A stretch of 64,000 nt of DNA from Streptomyces abikoensis (GTDB lineage Bacteria > Actinomycetota > Actinomycetes > Streptomycetales > Streptomycetaceae), in contig NZ_BMRT01000001.1 in the NCBI RefSeq assembly GCF_014648775.1, positions 1,426,001-1,490,000 on the forward strand. The letters are read 5' to 3'. Position 1 is the first letter of the stretch. Every line of letters starts with the position of its first letter. Shown one piece after another: positions 1-8,646 of the stretch. The notes under the pieces were generated by a model. The model was not told the origin of the DNA. It searched no databases and saw only the letters and a program-made list of their open reading frames with translations. The translations under genes and the position numbers were made by a program.

Positions 1-35
1 GGAGGCGTCTATCAGGAGGTCAGCAAGGAAGGGCG

Positions 36-527
36 TCATCGGGAAGGACCTTTCTGGGCGAGCGGAGCCGTCGGAGCGGCGGTGACCGCGGGGACAGCGC
101 GGCGCTGGGGTGTGGGGGATGCAGCAGTGCGGACCGGCACGGTGCGGGGTGAACGGGCGCGGGCGGCGCTGGCGCGGGGCGACGAGGTGGTGCGTGTGCG
201 GCCGAGCCGGTGGAAGGCGGTGTTGTACGCCTCGAAGCCGGCGCGGGGCCGCATGGCGACCAGGAAGATCTCCCGCTTGTGCAGGGAGCCGACCGGGGCG
301 GGGCGTTCCTGGTAGACGATGCGCCAGTCGACCTTGGCGTCGACGTAGAGCTTGCGGCAGTCCGACAGGTCCTGGCCGTGCCGGTCGTCGAGACGCTGGC
401 CGCGTTGTTCGCCGTGGACAAGGTCCTGCAGGGAGAGGAGGGCAAGGCCGCGGATCTCGGTCGGTGCCTCGCGCAGATCGTCCAGGGCGCGGGGGTCGGC
501 GGCGAACGCGAACTTGGGGAAGCTCAC
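36..527 (-). CDS. RelE/ParE-fold small protein (possible toxin)
   Basis: A 163-residue protein not identified with certainty. Its central part (about residues 55-105) follows the RelE/ParE pattern: D-L-S-D-C-R-K-L-Y, then W-R-I-V-Y-Q, then E-I-F-L-V-A, with a helix ending in F-H-R-L-G-R. The last 55 residues are low-complexity Arg/Ala/Pro and may lie outside the fold. The GTG start at 527 overlaps the stop of the DUF4913 gene by four bases (GTGA), so the two are translationally coupled. If it is a toxin, its antitoxin is not obvious: the DUF4913 partner is not a usual antitoxin. It could instead be an element maintenance or replication accessory protein. The RelE-like fold is inferred from motif spacing only. 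Confidence 0.6.
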   Translation of the reverse strand: MSFPKFAFAADPRALDDLREAPTEIRGLALLSLQDLVHGEQRGQRLDDRHGQDLSDCRKLYVDAKVDWRIVYQERPAPVGSLHKREIFLVAMRPRAGFEAYNTAFHRLGRTRTTSSPRASAARARSPRTVPVRTAASPTPQRRAVPAVTAAPTAPLAQKGPSR

Positions 528-1156
528 GTCGGCGTCACGTGGCCTGGGTGTGTCCCGGTGGTGGGGACCGGGTCGGTGGTGGGCTTCGGGCCGGGCAGCA
601 GGCGGTGCGCGGGCCGGGCCGGATTCGTGGTGCACGCGGCGAAAGGACCACCGGGTGCGCGGAGTTGGGCCATGGCGTGGTCGAGGTGGTCGCGGTGCCA
701 CGTCGAGGGGCCTGACGGGCCGGCCTCGGGGTCGATGTGCTGCTGCCAGGCCAGCCACAGAGCATGGAGACGGGCAACAGCCTCGGGGTGTTGGTCCCAC
801 CAGGGGCACCAGGGGGCACTGGAGGTGATCTCCCGGCCGTAGACCGGCAGGAGCAGGTCGTCGACCCAGTCGGTGAGCGCGTCGAGCTCGGTCTCGTACG
901 CCTGGCCCTCCATGGCCATGATGAACAGCGGTTCACCACCACCGGCCGGTCCCGGGCCAGGAGCGAAGCCGCCGAAGTCGGGTCCTGGCAGGGGTATCGG
1001 CGGCGGGTCGGCGGCCAGGTGGTCCAGGACGCGGGCCTGCTCCTGGGACTGGTCGATCAGCCGGCGCACGCTCGCGGACAGATCAGCCAGGTCGAGGTCC
1101 GTCATACGGACCGGCTCCGGGATTTCTCCCGTGGAGGGGTCGGGGGAATCAGACAC
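524..1156 (-). CDS. DUF4913 family protein
   Basis: A 210-residue protein of the DUF4913 type common on actinobacterial plasmids and integrative elements; its function is unknown. The recognisable core has W-V-D-D-L-L-L-P-V-Y, P-W-C-P-W-W and H-A-L-W-L-A-W-Q, followed by W-H-R-D-H-L-D. The N-terminal 60 residues are acidic and Pro/Gly-rich. I chose the GTG at 1156 because a purine-rich ribosome site (GGAAAG) lies just upstream; an ATG at 1198 in the same frame lacks one. The gene runs directly into the RelE-like gene through a GTGA overlap. Confidence 0.75.
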   Translation of the reverse strand: MSDSPDPSTGEIPEPVRMTDLDLADLSASVRRLIDQSQEQARVLDHLAADPPPIPLPGPDFGGFAPGPGPAGGGEPLFIMAMEGQAYETELDALTDWVDDLLLPVYGREITSSAPWCPWWDQHPEAVARLHALWLAWQQHIDPEAGPSGPSTWHRDHLDHAMAQLRAPGGPFAACTTNPARPAHRLLPGPKPTTDPVPTTGTHPGHVTPT

Positions 1157-1311
1157 AAAGCTTCTTTCCAACAGGGCGAGTTCAGTGAAGGCCAGCATCC
1201 GGACTCCGGCCAGTTTGGGTAACCGGTATCCGGGCGCTATAAGCAGGCGGTATCAGCCAGCCCGTATCCGCCAAGGGCAGGGCCCGTGGCTCCGCCGGTG
1301 GGCATCGTCGG

Positions 1312-2073
1312 TTACTCGGTTGGGCCAGCGAGGGCGTAATCGTCCTGCGAGGAGACCGTGTGGAGAGCCTCGGTGAGCCGGTTTGCGGCGATGTCCGTGT
1401 AGTGCTTCGTCTTCTCGATGCCGATGAAGTCGTAGCCTTCCAGCAGGGCGGCGACGCCCGTGGATCCGGAGCCTGCGCAGAAGTCGAGGATGGTGCCGCC
1501 GGGCGGGCAGATCTTCACCAGTTCCCGCATCACCTCAACGGGCTTCTGCGTGATGTGCTGGCGGCCCTTGCGCGGCTGGGATCCGGTATAGAGGCCGGGC
1601 AGGTAGACCGGGTTTCGGTCGGCGTCCACTGCGCCCTTGGACGCCCAGTGGATGAACTCGCAGGACTGCTTGAAGCGGCCCTTCTGCGGACGAGCCTGGG
1701 GCTTGTGCCAGGCCAGCGTGCCCCGCCACGTCCAGCCGCCCGCCTGGAGGGCGTCCGACATCGAGCCTGCCTGGCGCCAGTCGGTGAACAGCAGCAGCGT
1801 GCCCGACGGCTTCGTCACACGGTGTGCCTCGGTGAGGATCTGCGTCAGCCAGAACGTGAAGGACCTCTGGTCCATGTTCTCGCCGGGGAAGTCCGCCAGC
1901 TGATGTTCGGCGTCGGTCGAGGTGTACTTCTGCCGTGCCGTGCGGGAGGTGCGTTCCTTGGCCGTGCGACCGCCGGAGTTGTACGGGGGGTCGGTGATCA
2001 CGGCGTCCACGCTGTTGTCGGGCAGCGTGGCCAGTACGGACAGAGCGTCGCCCTGGTGCAGGGAAAAAGACAT
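1312..2073 (-). CDS. Beta-class site-specific DNA methyltransferase
   Basis: A 253-residue SAM-dependent DNA methyltransferase of the N6-adenine/N4-cytosine group. The catalytic motif IV (DPPY, residues 28-31) precedes the SAM-binding motif (D-F-C-A-G-S-G-S-T, about 197-205), which is the beta-class order, with the target-recognition region between. An H-x-T-Q-K-P-V motif sits just before the SAM motif, as is usual. The ATG at 2073 has GGGACC upstream and removes a non-conserved N-terminal stretch. No restriction endonuclease is adjacent, so it is probably an orphan enzyme that protects or marks the element's DNA. It is transcribed away from the dyad-rich region at 2163-2269. Confidence 0.88.
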   Translation of the reverse strand: MSFSLHQGDALSVLATLPDNSVDAVITDPPYNSGGRTAKERTSRTARQKYTSTDAEHQLADFPGENMDQRSFTFWLTQILTEAHRVTKPSGTLLLFTDWRQAGSMSDALQAGGWTWRGTLAWHKPQARPQKGRFKQSCEFIHWASKGAVDADRNPVYLPGLYTGSQPRKGRQHITQKPVEVMRELVKICPPGGTILDFCAGSGSTGVAALLEGYDFIGIEKTKHYTDIAANRLTEALHTVSSQDDYALAGPTE

Positions 2074-2559
2074 GACGAGGTCCCGTTCAAAGGGTGCGAG
2101 AGGAGAACGCTCGCATAGAAGCACGCCCTGGTGATCCAGACGGCGGCTGCGAAGCGACTCCAAACTGTAGGCCCAAAAACCCGGTTGACCCCGGGCAGAG
2201 GGAAAACTTCCCTGAATTCATTTCCGGCCGCCGAATCCTTTGGTCAACCGGGATTCCGTCCCTACAGTTCTGGTCATGCCCGCCCCGGCCACACCGGACG
2301 GCACCCCTCAATTCCCGGCTCCCTTCAGGAGAGGTCTCTTCGTCATGCCACCGAGCACCTGACACATGCCCCGGACGCGGCCCAGGAGCTGCAACTCCCC
2401 CGCGCCGGCTTGTCGCACCACCAGCAACCAGACCTGTTCCGGGCGCCTTTGGACCAAGCGCACGCCCGGACGGCTCCGCTCGAAAGACACTGCCTTGGCA
2501 CACCCATGCCCTCATCCAGCCATTCCGCCGCCCCGGGCCCTTTCTGACCGGCCGGGCAG
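2074..2559. other. Dyad-rich intergenic region, possible operator or transfer origin
   Basis: This stretch separates the leftward methyltransferase from the rightward transfer operon. I see no convincing gene in it. It contains the nested inverted repeats listed separately, a GGGAA-AAC-TTCCC dyad near 2200-2212, and an 8-bp palindrome TGAATTCA near 2213-2220. Each 11-bp arm contains TTGACC, which resembles a -35 box; the two point toward each other. Its position and symmetry suit divergent or convergent promoters with an operator, or an origin of transfer. There is no direct evidence for either. Confidence 0.45.
2163..2269. repeat. Nested inverted repeat with symmetric 8-bp spacers
   Basis: Outer arms AACTGTAGG (2163-2171) and CCTACAGTT (2261-2269) are a perfect 9-bp inverted pair. 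Inner arms CCCGGTTGACC (2180-2190) and GGTCAACCGGG (2242-2252) are a perfect 11-bp inverted pair. The spacer between outer and inner arms is 8 bp on both sides, and 51 bp lie between the inner arms. The symmetry suggests one DNA-binding complex contacting four half-sites. Confidence 0.8.
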
Positions 2560-3729
2560 GTGGCGTTGAAGGCCGTCGTCGCGACCATCGGTGTCGCGGT
2601 CCTCAGCCCGCTGCTGCTGGCCGGCACCGCCGCGGTCGCCGCAGCCGGCGGCGGCGCAGCCAGCGCCGCCCACGGTGATTGCGGAGGCGAGGCCGGATCG
2701 GTCGACGCCGAAGCAGTCGCCAAACAGGTCAAGGACATCCTCGGCGGGAAGGGCGGCGGGAAGGTCTTGGTCGAGGGGCTCGAGCTGCCCGCCGAGCAGA
2801 TCCCCAACGCCAAGACGATCGTGGCCACGGGCGTGGCCATGCACATTCCCGAGCGCGGTCAGATCGTCGCCCTGGCCACCGCCATGCAGGAATCCCGGCT
2901 CCGCAATCTCAACTACGGCGACTTGGACAGCCTCGGGTTGTTCCAGCAGCGGCCGTCCGCGGGCTGGGGAACCCCCGCCCAGGTACGCGACCCGGTGTAT
3001 GCGTCCACGAAGTTCTACAAGGCGCTGCTGGAGGTGCGCGGGTGGGAGTCGATGACCGTCACCCAGGCCGCGCAGGCCGTCCAGATTTCTGGCTTCCCTG
3101 ATGCGTACGCGCAGTGGGAGCCGCTGGCCCGTGCCCTGCAGTCCGCGATCATCAAGACGCTGCCGGACGGCGGCAAGTCCAAGCCCGAGGACGGCAAGAC
3201 CACCGACAAGGACAAGCAGGACAAGAAGAACTCCACGACCGGCAAGGGTGGTTGCGCCACCGGAGCGGACGGGAGCAACTTCGGCACGATCCCGCCGGGC
3301 GCGGTGCCCAAGGGCTACGCGATTCCCAAGGACGCCCCGAAGAAGATCCAGACCGCGATCCGGTGGGCGCTCGGCCAGCTGGACACCCCGTACCAGTGGG
3401 GCGGCACCTGCGAAAACTCGCACGGGCCGGACCCGATGGGCCGGTGCGACTGCAGCTCGCTGATGCAGATGGCCTACCACGCCGCCGGCGTGAACATCTC
3501 CCGCACCACCTACACCCAGGTCAACGAGGGCAAGGCCGTCTCGGTCAGCTCGCTCAAGCCCGGGGACCTGCTCTTCACCCGGGGCACCGCGGCGGTGCCC
3601 GAGCACGTGGGGATGTACATCGGCAGCGGCTTGATCATCAATGCGCCGAAGACCGGTGACGTCGTGCGCATCACCACGCTCGCGAACTGGAAACCCCAGA
3701 TCCTCGCCGCGCGCCGCATCCTCAACTGA
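2560..3729 (+). CDS. Bifunctional cell-wall hydrolase (lytic transglycosylase-like + NlpC/P60)
   Basis: A 389-residue protein likely to open peptidoglycan for the transfer apparatus (VirB1-like role). The N-terminus has a hydrophobic signal or anchor (about residues 5-30). A lysozyme/transglycosylase-like domain follows, with M-Q-E-S-R and Glu111 as probable catalytic acid, then G-L-F-Q-Q-R. A Lys/Asp-rich linker (about 205-230) joins it to an NlpC/P60 domain with D-C-S-S-L (catalytic Cys298) and E-H-V-G (His349). The GTG start is the first in frame with the signal sequence, but its ribosome site is weak. As first gene of the rightward operon it fits a secreted or membrane-tethered hydrolase. 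Such two-domain enzymes are typical of Gram-positive conjugation systems. Confidence 0.85.
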   Translation: MALKAVVATIGVAVLSPLLLAGTAAVAAAGGGAASAAHGDCGGEAGSVDAEAVAKQVKDILGGKGGGKVLVEGLELPAEQIPNAKTIVATGVAMHIPERGQIVALATAMQESRLRNLNYGDLDSLGLFQQRPSAGWGTPAQVRDPVYASTKFYKALLEVRGWESMTVTQAAQAVQISGFPDAYAQWEPLARALQSAIIKTLPDGGKSKPEDGKTTDKDKQDKKNSTTGKGGCATGADGSNFGTIPPGAVPKGYAIPKDAPKKIQTAIRWALGQLDTPYQWGGTCENSHGPDPMGRCDCSSLMQMAYHAAGVNISRTTYTQVNEGKAVSVSSLKPGDLLFTRGTAAVPEHVGMYIGSGLIINAPKTGDVVRITTLANWKPQILAARRILN

Positions 3730-3985
3730 CCGGAACGCCCCCCAGCTTCACCGAAGCCACTCCCCTCCCCCGGCCCGGGGCACACCCCCGGGCGCCAGTG
3801 AAGCAGCTCACGTCGGCACGGCTCACGCCGTCGGCCGCGACCGCCCTTCCGGCAAGCAGGCCGAGACCTGCGCCTGAGCCCGCTCTGCGGCATTTCCCCC
3901 CTCTCCGAGGCGCTCGCCTCCACTCTCCCCCTCTTCTTTCGTCGCTTTCGCACGCTGTTTCGGCGTGCCCGCAAGGAGCTCGTCT

Positions 3986-4294
3986 GTGCCCACGCTCGAC
4001 CATGTCCGCTACCTCGCCTACAACCCGGGCATCAGCCCGAAGGAGGGCGGGCTTCCGGGCCTGTCCGTCCTGAAGGACGTCATCTCCTCGATCAACCTCT
4101 TCGCGATCATTGCGATCGTCGGCGCTCTGGCAGTGAGCCTGGCCGTGTGGGCCTGGGGCCACTACACCGGCGGCCACCAGGCCGAAGCCAACGGGAAGAA
4201 GGGCGCGGTCGTGAGCGCCGGATGTGCGCTCGGCCTCGGCGCCGCCAACGGCATCGTGTCGTTCTTCAGCACGCTCGGGACGCAGGTCCACTAA
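3986..4294 (+). CDS. Small two-segment membrane protein of the transfer operon (DUF6112-like)
   Basis: A 102-residue protein with two hydrophobic helices (about residues 34-58 and 72-95) joined by a short charged loop rich in Gly, Lys and His. This topology matches VirB2/TrbC pilin-like subunits, and I recall a family named DUF6112 in this position in actinobacterial transfer clusters. I chose the GTG at 3986 because AAGGAG lies 7-8 bases upstream; a start at 3965 would add a short stretch without support. The stop overlaps the next ATG (TAATG), so the two are translated together. Pilin function is inferred from topology and neighbours only. Confidence 0.65.
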   Translation: MPTLDHVRYLAYNPGISPKEGGLPGLSVLKDVISSINLFAIIAIVGALAVSLAVWAWGHYTGGHQAEANGKKGAVVSAGCALGLGAANGIVSFFSTLGTQVH

Positions 4295-4998
4295 TGCTGA
4301 AACGTCACTTCAAGCGCCCGCGCACCCCACGTTTCTCCGCGCTGACCTCGCGGACGGCCTCGTGGTCGATGAACCGGCGCCTGGCCGCCGGCATCGCGGC
4401 CCTGGCGGTCCTGGCCGGTGCGGCCGGGCTGACCGCCTACCTCACCGCCGACACCGACAAGCCCGCCGGCTCGCCCCCTCCAGTCTCCGCGAGCAGCAGC
4501 CCCTCGCCCACGGCCTCGGCCGACGGTGAGGGCAGCGGCGCCGTGCCGAAGCCGCCGTCCACCCGTGACCCGGCGGAGTTCGCCAAGGCCACTGCCGGTG
4601 CCCTGTGGTCCTACGACACCCGCCGGACCACCCAGCCGCAGCACCTGGCAGGGCTGAAGGCGTGGATGACGAAGGAGCCGAAGTACACCGACTGGGACTC
4701 GGTGGCCTCGCAGGTCCCCGACCCGACGCTGTGGTCGCGGATGCACGACAACGGCCAGTACGCCACCGCGAAGATCGCCGAAGGTCACATGCCGCACGCG
4801 TTCACAAAGGCGCTCGGCGACAACCCCGGCGCCATCACCGAGGCGTATGTCTACGTGGTCACCGTCAGCGGCAAGCAGTCCATCTCCTGGCGCGGCGGCG
4901 GAGCCGGCGCCGAGGGCCGGGCGATCACGCTCGCCGTCCAGTGCCGCCCCGACCGTGACTGTGCCCTGTCCGGGGTCTCCCCCCGCGTCGCCCCCTGA
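4294..4998 (+). CDS. VirB8/TcpC-like transfer protein
   Basis: A 234-residue protein with a basic N-terminal tail, one membrane helix (about residues 29-51), a Ser/Pro/Ala-rich linker (55-90), and a globular extracytoplasmic domain. This layout and the alternating helix-strand pattern with Y-V-Y-V-V-T-V near the end resemble the NTF2-fold VirB8/TcpC proteins that bridge the membrane in type IV secretion. The ATG overlaps the upstream stop by one base. No catalytic motif is visible. The call depends on architecture and gene order; the sequence itself is poorly conserved. Confidence 0.5.
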   Translation: MLKRHFKRPRTPRFSALTSRTASWSMNRRLAAGIAALAVLAGAAGLTAYLTADTDKPAGSPPPVSASSSPSPTASADGEGSGAVPKPPSTRDPAEFAKATAGALWSYDTRRTTQPQHLAGLKAWMTKEPKYTDWDSVASQVPDPTLWSRMHDNGQYATAKIAEGHMPHAFTKALGDNPGAITEAYVYVVTVSGKQSISWRGGGAGAEGRAITLAVQCRPDRDCALSGVSPRVAP

Positions 4999-5029
4999 CC
5001 CACGCCCAGCAGGAAGGAGGTAAAAACCT

Positions 5030-6493
5030 GTGGGCTTCTGCAATCTCCCGCTGGTGGACAACGTCTGCAAGGCGGTCGACGCGATCGATTTCGTCGCCGA
5101 CCCCGGCAAGTCCATCACCGAGGGTCTCGGCGCGTGGATCGCCAAGAGCGTCGGCGAACTCGCCGCCTCGGCAGCCGACCTGGCCGCCAAGGCTGTCGAC
5201 ACCACCACCAAGGTCGATCTCAATGCAGGATGGTTCAGAGACAACTACGAACTGATCCTGCCGATCGCCCTCCTGGTGATCGTCGGCACGTTCTGTATGC
5301 AGCTGGTGCGAGCCGCCTGGAAACGCGACGGCCAGGCTCTGAGCCAGGCGCTCAGCGGCACGCTGGTCGGCGTGATGTTCGCCTTCGGCGCCATCGCGTT
5401 CACCACCGTCGCCCTCACCGTCGTCGACGCACTATCGGACGGCCTGTTCAAGGCCGGGCACTCCTCGATCGCGGACTCCGTCCGCCGCATGATCAAGGTC
5501 TCCCAGTACGGCGGCATGTACGAACTGGGCTGGCTGGTACCAACGTTCGTGGCGATCGGCGCCGCCATCGGAGCGTTCCTCTACTGGTGCGTGATGATGG
5601 TCCGCAAGGTCGGCATCCTCGTCCTGGTCACGCTCGCCTGCTTCGCCGGTGCGGGCGGCGGCTGGGAGGTCGCCAAGCGGTGGCGCAAGGGCTGGATCGA
5701 AGCCACCGCGACCCTCGTGGTCTCGAAACTCTTGATGACGATCGTCTTCCTGCTGGGCGTCTCCGCCATGGGCAAGACCGAGGCGAAGGACGGGCTCGCC
5801 GCCGTCTCGGATGCGATGGCCGGCATCGTCGTGATGGTCATGGTGCTGCTGTGCCCGTACATCACGTACCGGTTCGTGCACTGGGCCGCTGATGGTCACG
5901 GCGAGGACCTCCACCGTTCCGGCGGCGCCGGTATGGCGGCTGCGTCCCGTACCGCCCAGGGCGTCGGCCGCAAGGCCATGGCCATGTCGGCCGGAGGTGG
6001 CGGCGGTGCCGCTCTGGCCGCGGCAGCCCCGCAGGGCCCGCCGCAGGTCCCCGGCCAGCTGCTGGCCAAGGCAGCTCCCTCCAGCTCCGGCTCAGGTTCC
6101 AACTCGGATTCGGATAACGACTCCGGTTCGGGAGCGAGCAGCGGGACGTCCGGTCCCGGGTCGGGATCTTCCGGGAGCCACGGCGAGGGCGGCTCGGGCG
6201 ACGAGCCGACGCCCACGCCTCCCCCTCGGTTCGCCACGGACGACAGCGGATCCTCATCCCCGCAGTCCGGCCGGCTGACGGGCCAGGGCAACGGCATGCC
6301 GGCGCAGCAGTCCGGACTCATGGCCGCGGGTAGCCAGCCGGGAGCGAGTCTGGCCTCCGGCTCCGGTCTGATCGGGCAGGGACCGCCGGCCCCGACTCCG
6401 CAGGGTCCCGCGGTCTCCACGCCCAGGCCACAGCCCGTCACCCGGTCCGGCGAGACGGCCGCCCCGCCGTCGCCTCCCGCGACCGGCAGCTGA
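5030..6493 (+). CDS. VirB6/TrbL-like polytopic membrane transfer protein
   Basis: A 487-residue protein that probably forms the inner-membrane channel of the transfer apparatus. After about 75 amphipathic residues come around six hydrophobic helices between residues 80 and 290, then a long Gly/Ser/Pro-rich tail (about 315-487) of low complexity. The GTG at 5030 has a strong GGAGG site upstream. The family resembles the one I remember as SCO6881, found beside SCO6880-type proteins in Streptomyces elements. VirB6/TrbL proteins share this polytopic core but little sequence, so the assignment leans on topology and order. Confidence 0.68.
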   Translation: MGFCNLPLVDNVCKAVDAIDFVADPGKSITEGLGAWIAKSVGELAASAADLAAKAVDTTTKVDLNAGWFRDNYELILPIALLVIVGTFCMQLVRAAWKRDGQALSQALSGTLVGVMFAFGAIAFTTVALTVVDALSDGLFKAGHSSIADSVRRMIKVSQYGGMYELGWLVPTFVAIGAAIGAFLYWCVMMVRKVGILVLVTLACFAGAGGGWEVAKRWRKGWIEATATLVVSKLLMTIVFLLGVSAMGKTEAKDGLAAVSDAMAGIVVMVMVLLCPYITYRFVHWAADGHGEDLHRSGGAGMAAASRTAQGVGRKAMAMSAGGGGGAALAAAAPQGPPQVPGQLLAKAAPSSSGSGSNSDSDNDSGSGASSGTSGPGSGSSGSHGEGGSGDEPTPTPPPRFATDDSGSSSPQSGRLTGQGNGMPAQQSGLMAAGSQPGASLASGSGLIGQGPPAPTPQGPAVSTPRPQPVTRSGETAAPPSPPATGS

Positions 6494-6625
6494 CCCACCG
6501 TCCCCCACCCCTGGGGCACCCGCCGACCCAGTCCACTGCGGCGGCGGGTGCCCCAGGGCCCCACCCGGCCACGCCACCTCTTGCTTCGTCGTGCCCCCTG
6601 CACTTCCAGAACGGCCCCCATCTGT

Positions 6626-8095
6626 ATGTCTGATCACTCCGCCGCTGTGCCGGTGACGGTGAAGTTCCCGCACCGAAGTCGCCGCGGCATCCTGCTCGGG
6701 CTCTCCCTGCCCCAGCTCGCCCTCACCGCCTCCACCCTGGCGGTGCTGATGCTCATCGTCGTGAGTACCGGCCTCACCGGCGCGTTCGCCCTCACGCCGC
6801 TGTGGGCGGCCATTGCCGCGCTGGTCTTCGTCCGCCGGGGCGGACGCTCGCTCATCGACTGGGCCCCGGTCATCACCCGCTACTCCATCCGCCGCGCCCG
6901 AGGACAGCACATGTGGTTCTCCCGTCCCTCCAGCCGCCCCCGCACTGAGGGCCTGCTCCATCTGCCGGGCACCGACGCCTCGTTGCGGGTGTTCACCTCC
7001 CCCGACCGGCAGCTCGCCGCGGTCCACGACCCGCGCGCGGGCACCATGACCGCCGTCGCCCGCATCTCCAGCCGGGCCTTCGCCCTCCTCGACCCGGCCA
7101 CCCAGAACGCCAACGTCTCCGGCTGGGGCCGCACCCTGGCCGGCCTGGCCCGCACCGGGCACATCAAGACCATCCAGGTCCTCGAGCGCACGGTGCCCGA
7201 CTCCGGTGACGCTCTGACCCGGCACTGGAACGAACACGGCCACCCCCAGGCCCCGGTCGCCGGCACCGTGTACGCCGAGCTCGTCGCCGCCGCCGGCCCG
7301 GCCGCCGCCCCTCACGAGGCGTACCTGGCCATCTCCCTCGACATGAAGGCCGCCCGCCGGCTGATCTCGCAGGCCGGTGGCGGACTGCCGGGTGGTTTCA
7401 CCGTGCTGCAGCAGACCACCGCCACCCTCACCCAGGCCGCCCGCAATGCCGGCCTTGCGGTCACCGGCTGGCTGGACGCCCGGGAGATCGCCGCGGTCAT
7501 CCGCACCGCCTACGACCCCAAGGCCCTCTCCGCCCTCCAGCAGTGGTCGCCCACCGGCCGTGCCGAAGCCGACCCGGCCGCCGCCGGCCCCGTCGTCCAG
7601 GTCGAGGAAACCGACCGGGTCATCACCGACAGCGCCCACCACGCCACCTACTGGGTCGAGAACTGGCCCCGCACCGAAGTCGGCGCCGGATTCCTCCACA
7701 CCGTGCTGTTCTCCGCCGGCGTGCGCCGCTCCTTCTCCCTGATCTACGTCCCCCAGCAGCTCGAGGCGGCACTGAAGGATGTCCAGCGGAGGAAGGCGAC
7801 GATCATCGCGGACGCGGCCGAGCGCCAGCGCAAGGGCCAGGTCGACAACGAGGAAGACAGCGTCGAGTACGCGGACGTCAAGCAGCGCGAGCGGCAGCTG
7901 ATCGCCGGCCACGCCGACGTCGCCCTCACCGGCCTGCTCACCGTCTCCGCCGACAGCGACGACCAACTCGACGCCGCCTGCGCCCAGATCGAGACCGCCG
8001 CCGTCTCCGCCCAGGTCGACCTGCGCCGCCTGACCTACCAGCAGCCCGACGCGTTCGCCACCGCCGCCCTGCCGCTCGCCCGCACCGCCCTGTAA
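6626..8095 (+). CDS. SCO6880-type PrgI/VirB3-like transfer protein
   Basis: A 489-residue protein. Residues 20-75 contain two membrane helices preceded by F-P-H-R-S-R-R-G, the PrgI/VirB3-like pattern. The remaining cytoplasmic part resembles the N-terminal, non-ATPase half of VirB4 (alternating helices and strands, no P-loop). In many Gram-positive systems PrgI and VirB4 are adjacent genes; here the VirB4 N-terminal domain seems fused to the membrane part and the ATPase is encoded separately downstream. I took the ATG at 6626 because the 26 upstream in-frame codons are Arg/Pro-rich and not protein-like. It probably anchors the ATPase to the channel. Confidence 0.7.
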   Translation: MSDHSAAVPVTVKFPHRSRRGILLGLSLPQLALTASTLAVLMLIVVSTGLTGAFALTPLWAAIAALVFVRRGGRSLIDWAPVITRYSIRRARGQHMWFSRPSSRPRTEGLLHLPGTDASLRVFTSPDRQLAAVHDPRAGTMTAVARISSRAFALLDPATQNANVSGWGRTLAGLARTGHIKTIQVLERTVPDSGDALTRHWNEHGHPQAPVAGTVYAELVAAAGPAAAPHEAYLAISLDMKAARRLISQAGGGLPGGFTVLQQTTATLTQAARNAGLAVTGWLDAREIAAVIRTAYDPKALSALQQWSPTGRAEADPAAAGPVVQVEETDRVITDSAHHATYWVENWPRTEVGAGFLHTVLFSAGVRRSFSLIYVPQQLEAALKDVQRRKATIIADAAERQRKGQVDNEEDSVEYADVKQRERQLIAGHADVALTGLLTVSADSDDQLDAACAQIETAAVSAQVDLRRLTYQQPDAFATAALPLARTAL

Positions 8096-8127
8096 CACCC
8101 GCAAGCCGCAGGAAGGACCACCCTCTC

Positions 8128-8610
8128 GTGACGCCTCCGTCCCCGCCCACCGGCAACGAGCCGCTCGCCTACCTCACCGCAGCGACCGCCGGTATCCGCC
8201 ACCACACCCGCACCACCACCTCATCCCCCGGCGGCCGTCCGGCAACCCGGGCCCAGGTGGACGCCCTCCACGCCCACCTCACCGCCCTCCACACCCTCCT
8301 CGGCCGGCTCGCCGAGCAGACCCGCAGCGAACGCCCCGCCCAGAGCAGCCACTTCGCGGCGGCCCGCACCCGCCTGTGGCAGGCCGGCGAACACCTCCAC
8401 GACGCCTTCCACCAATCTCCCCGCACCCCCGCACTCGACCCGGACGCGCCGCAGGACGACACCTGCCAGCAGGACATCGACCCCACCGGGCCGCCGTTCC
8501 TGACGATCTGCCTGCGCCACCTGCGCACCAGCACCCTCGTCCGGCAGCAGACGACCCCGGCCGACCTGCACTCGCCCCTCCACGGCCACGCCCGCCACCG
8601 CACCAGCTGA
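8128..8610 (+). CDS. Small conserved transfer-operon protein, unknown function
   Basis: A 160-residue, mostly helical protein with a His/Thr-rich N-terminal half and no membrane segment or known motif. The GTG at 8128 follows AGGAAGGA by about ten bases. It lies between the PrgI-like gene and the VirB4-like ATPase, in the same direction with short gaps, so it is very likely part of the transfer operon. I do not recognise it. Its high GC and codon use match its neighbours. Confidence 0.6.
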   Translation: MTPPSPPTGNEPLAYLTAATAGIRHHTRTTTSSPGGRPATRAQVDALHAHLTALHTLLGRLAEQTRSERPAQSSHFAAARTRLWQAGEHLHDAFHQSPRTPALDPDAPQDDTCQQDIDPTGPPFLTICLRHLRTSTLVRQQTTPADLHSPLHGHARHRTS

Positions 8611-8646
8611 GACCGTTCCCCCGCTGAAAGCCGAGCACTCCACCCG

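Noticed and set aside
1200..1311. Repeated GGTATC/GTATCC motifs before the methyltransferase stop
   Set aside because: Copies are short and irregularly spaced; no clear symmetry, so not listed as a site.
2094..2678. Open frame across the dyad-rich region
   Set aside because: Composition is not protein-like, it crosses the inverted repeats, and it overlaps the hydrolase start in another frame.
6254..8104. 616-codon minus-strand open frame
   Set aside because: Antisense to the SCO6880-type gene, which has clear membrane helices and family features; the minus frame is Gly/Val/Asp-rich low complexity.
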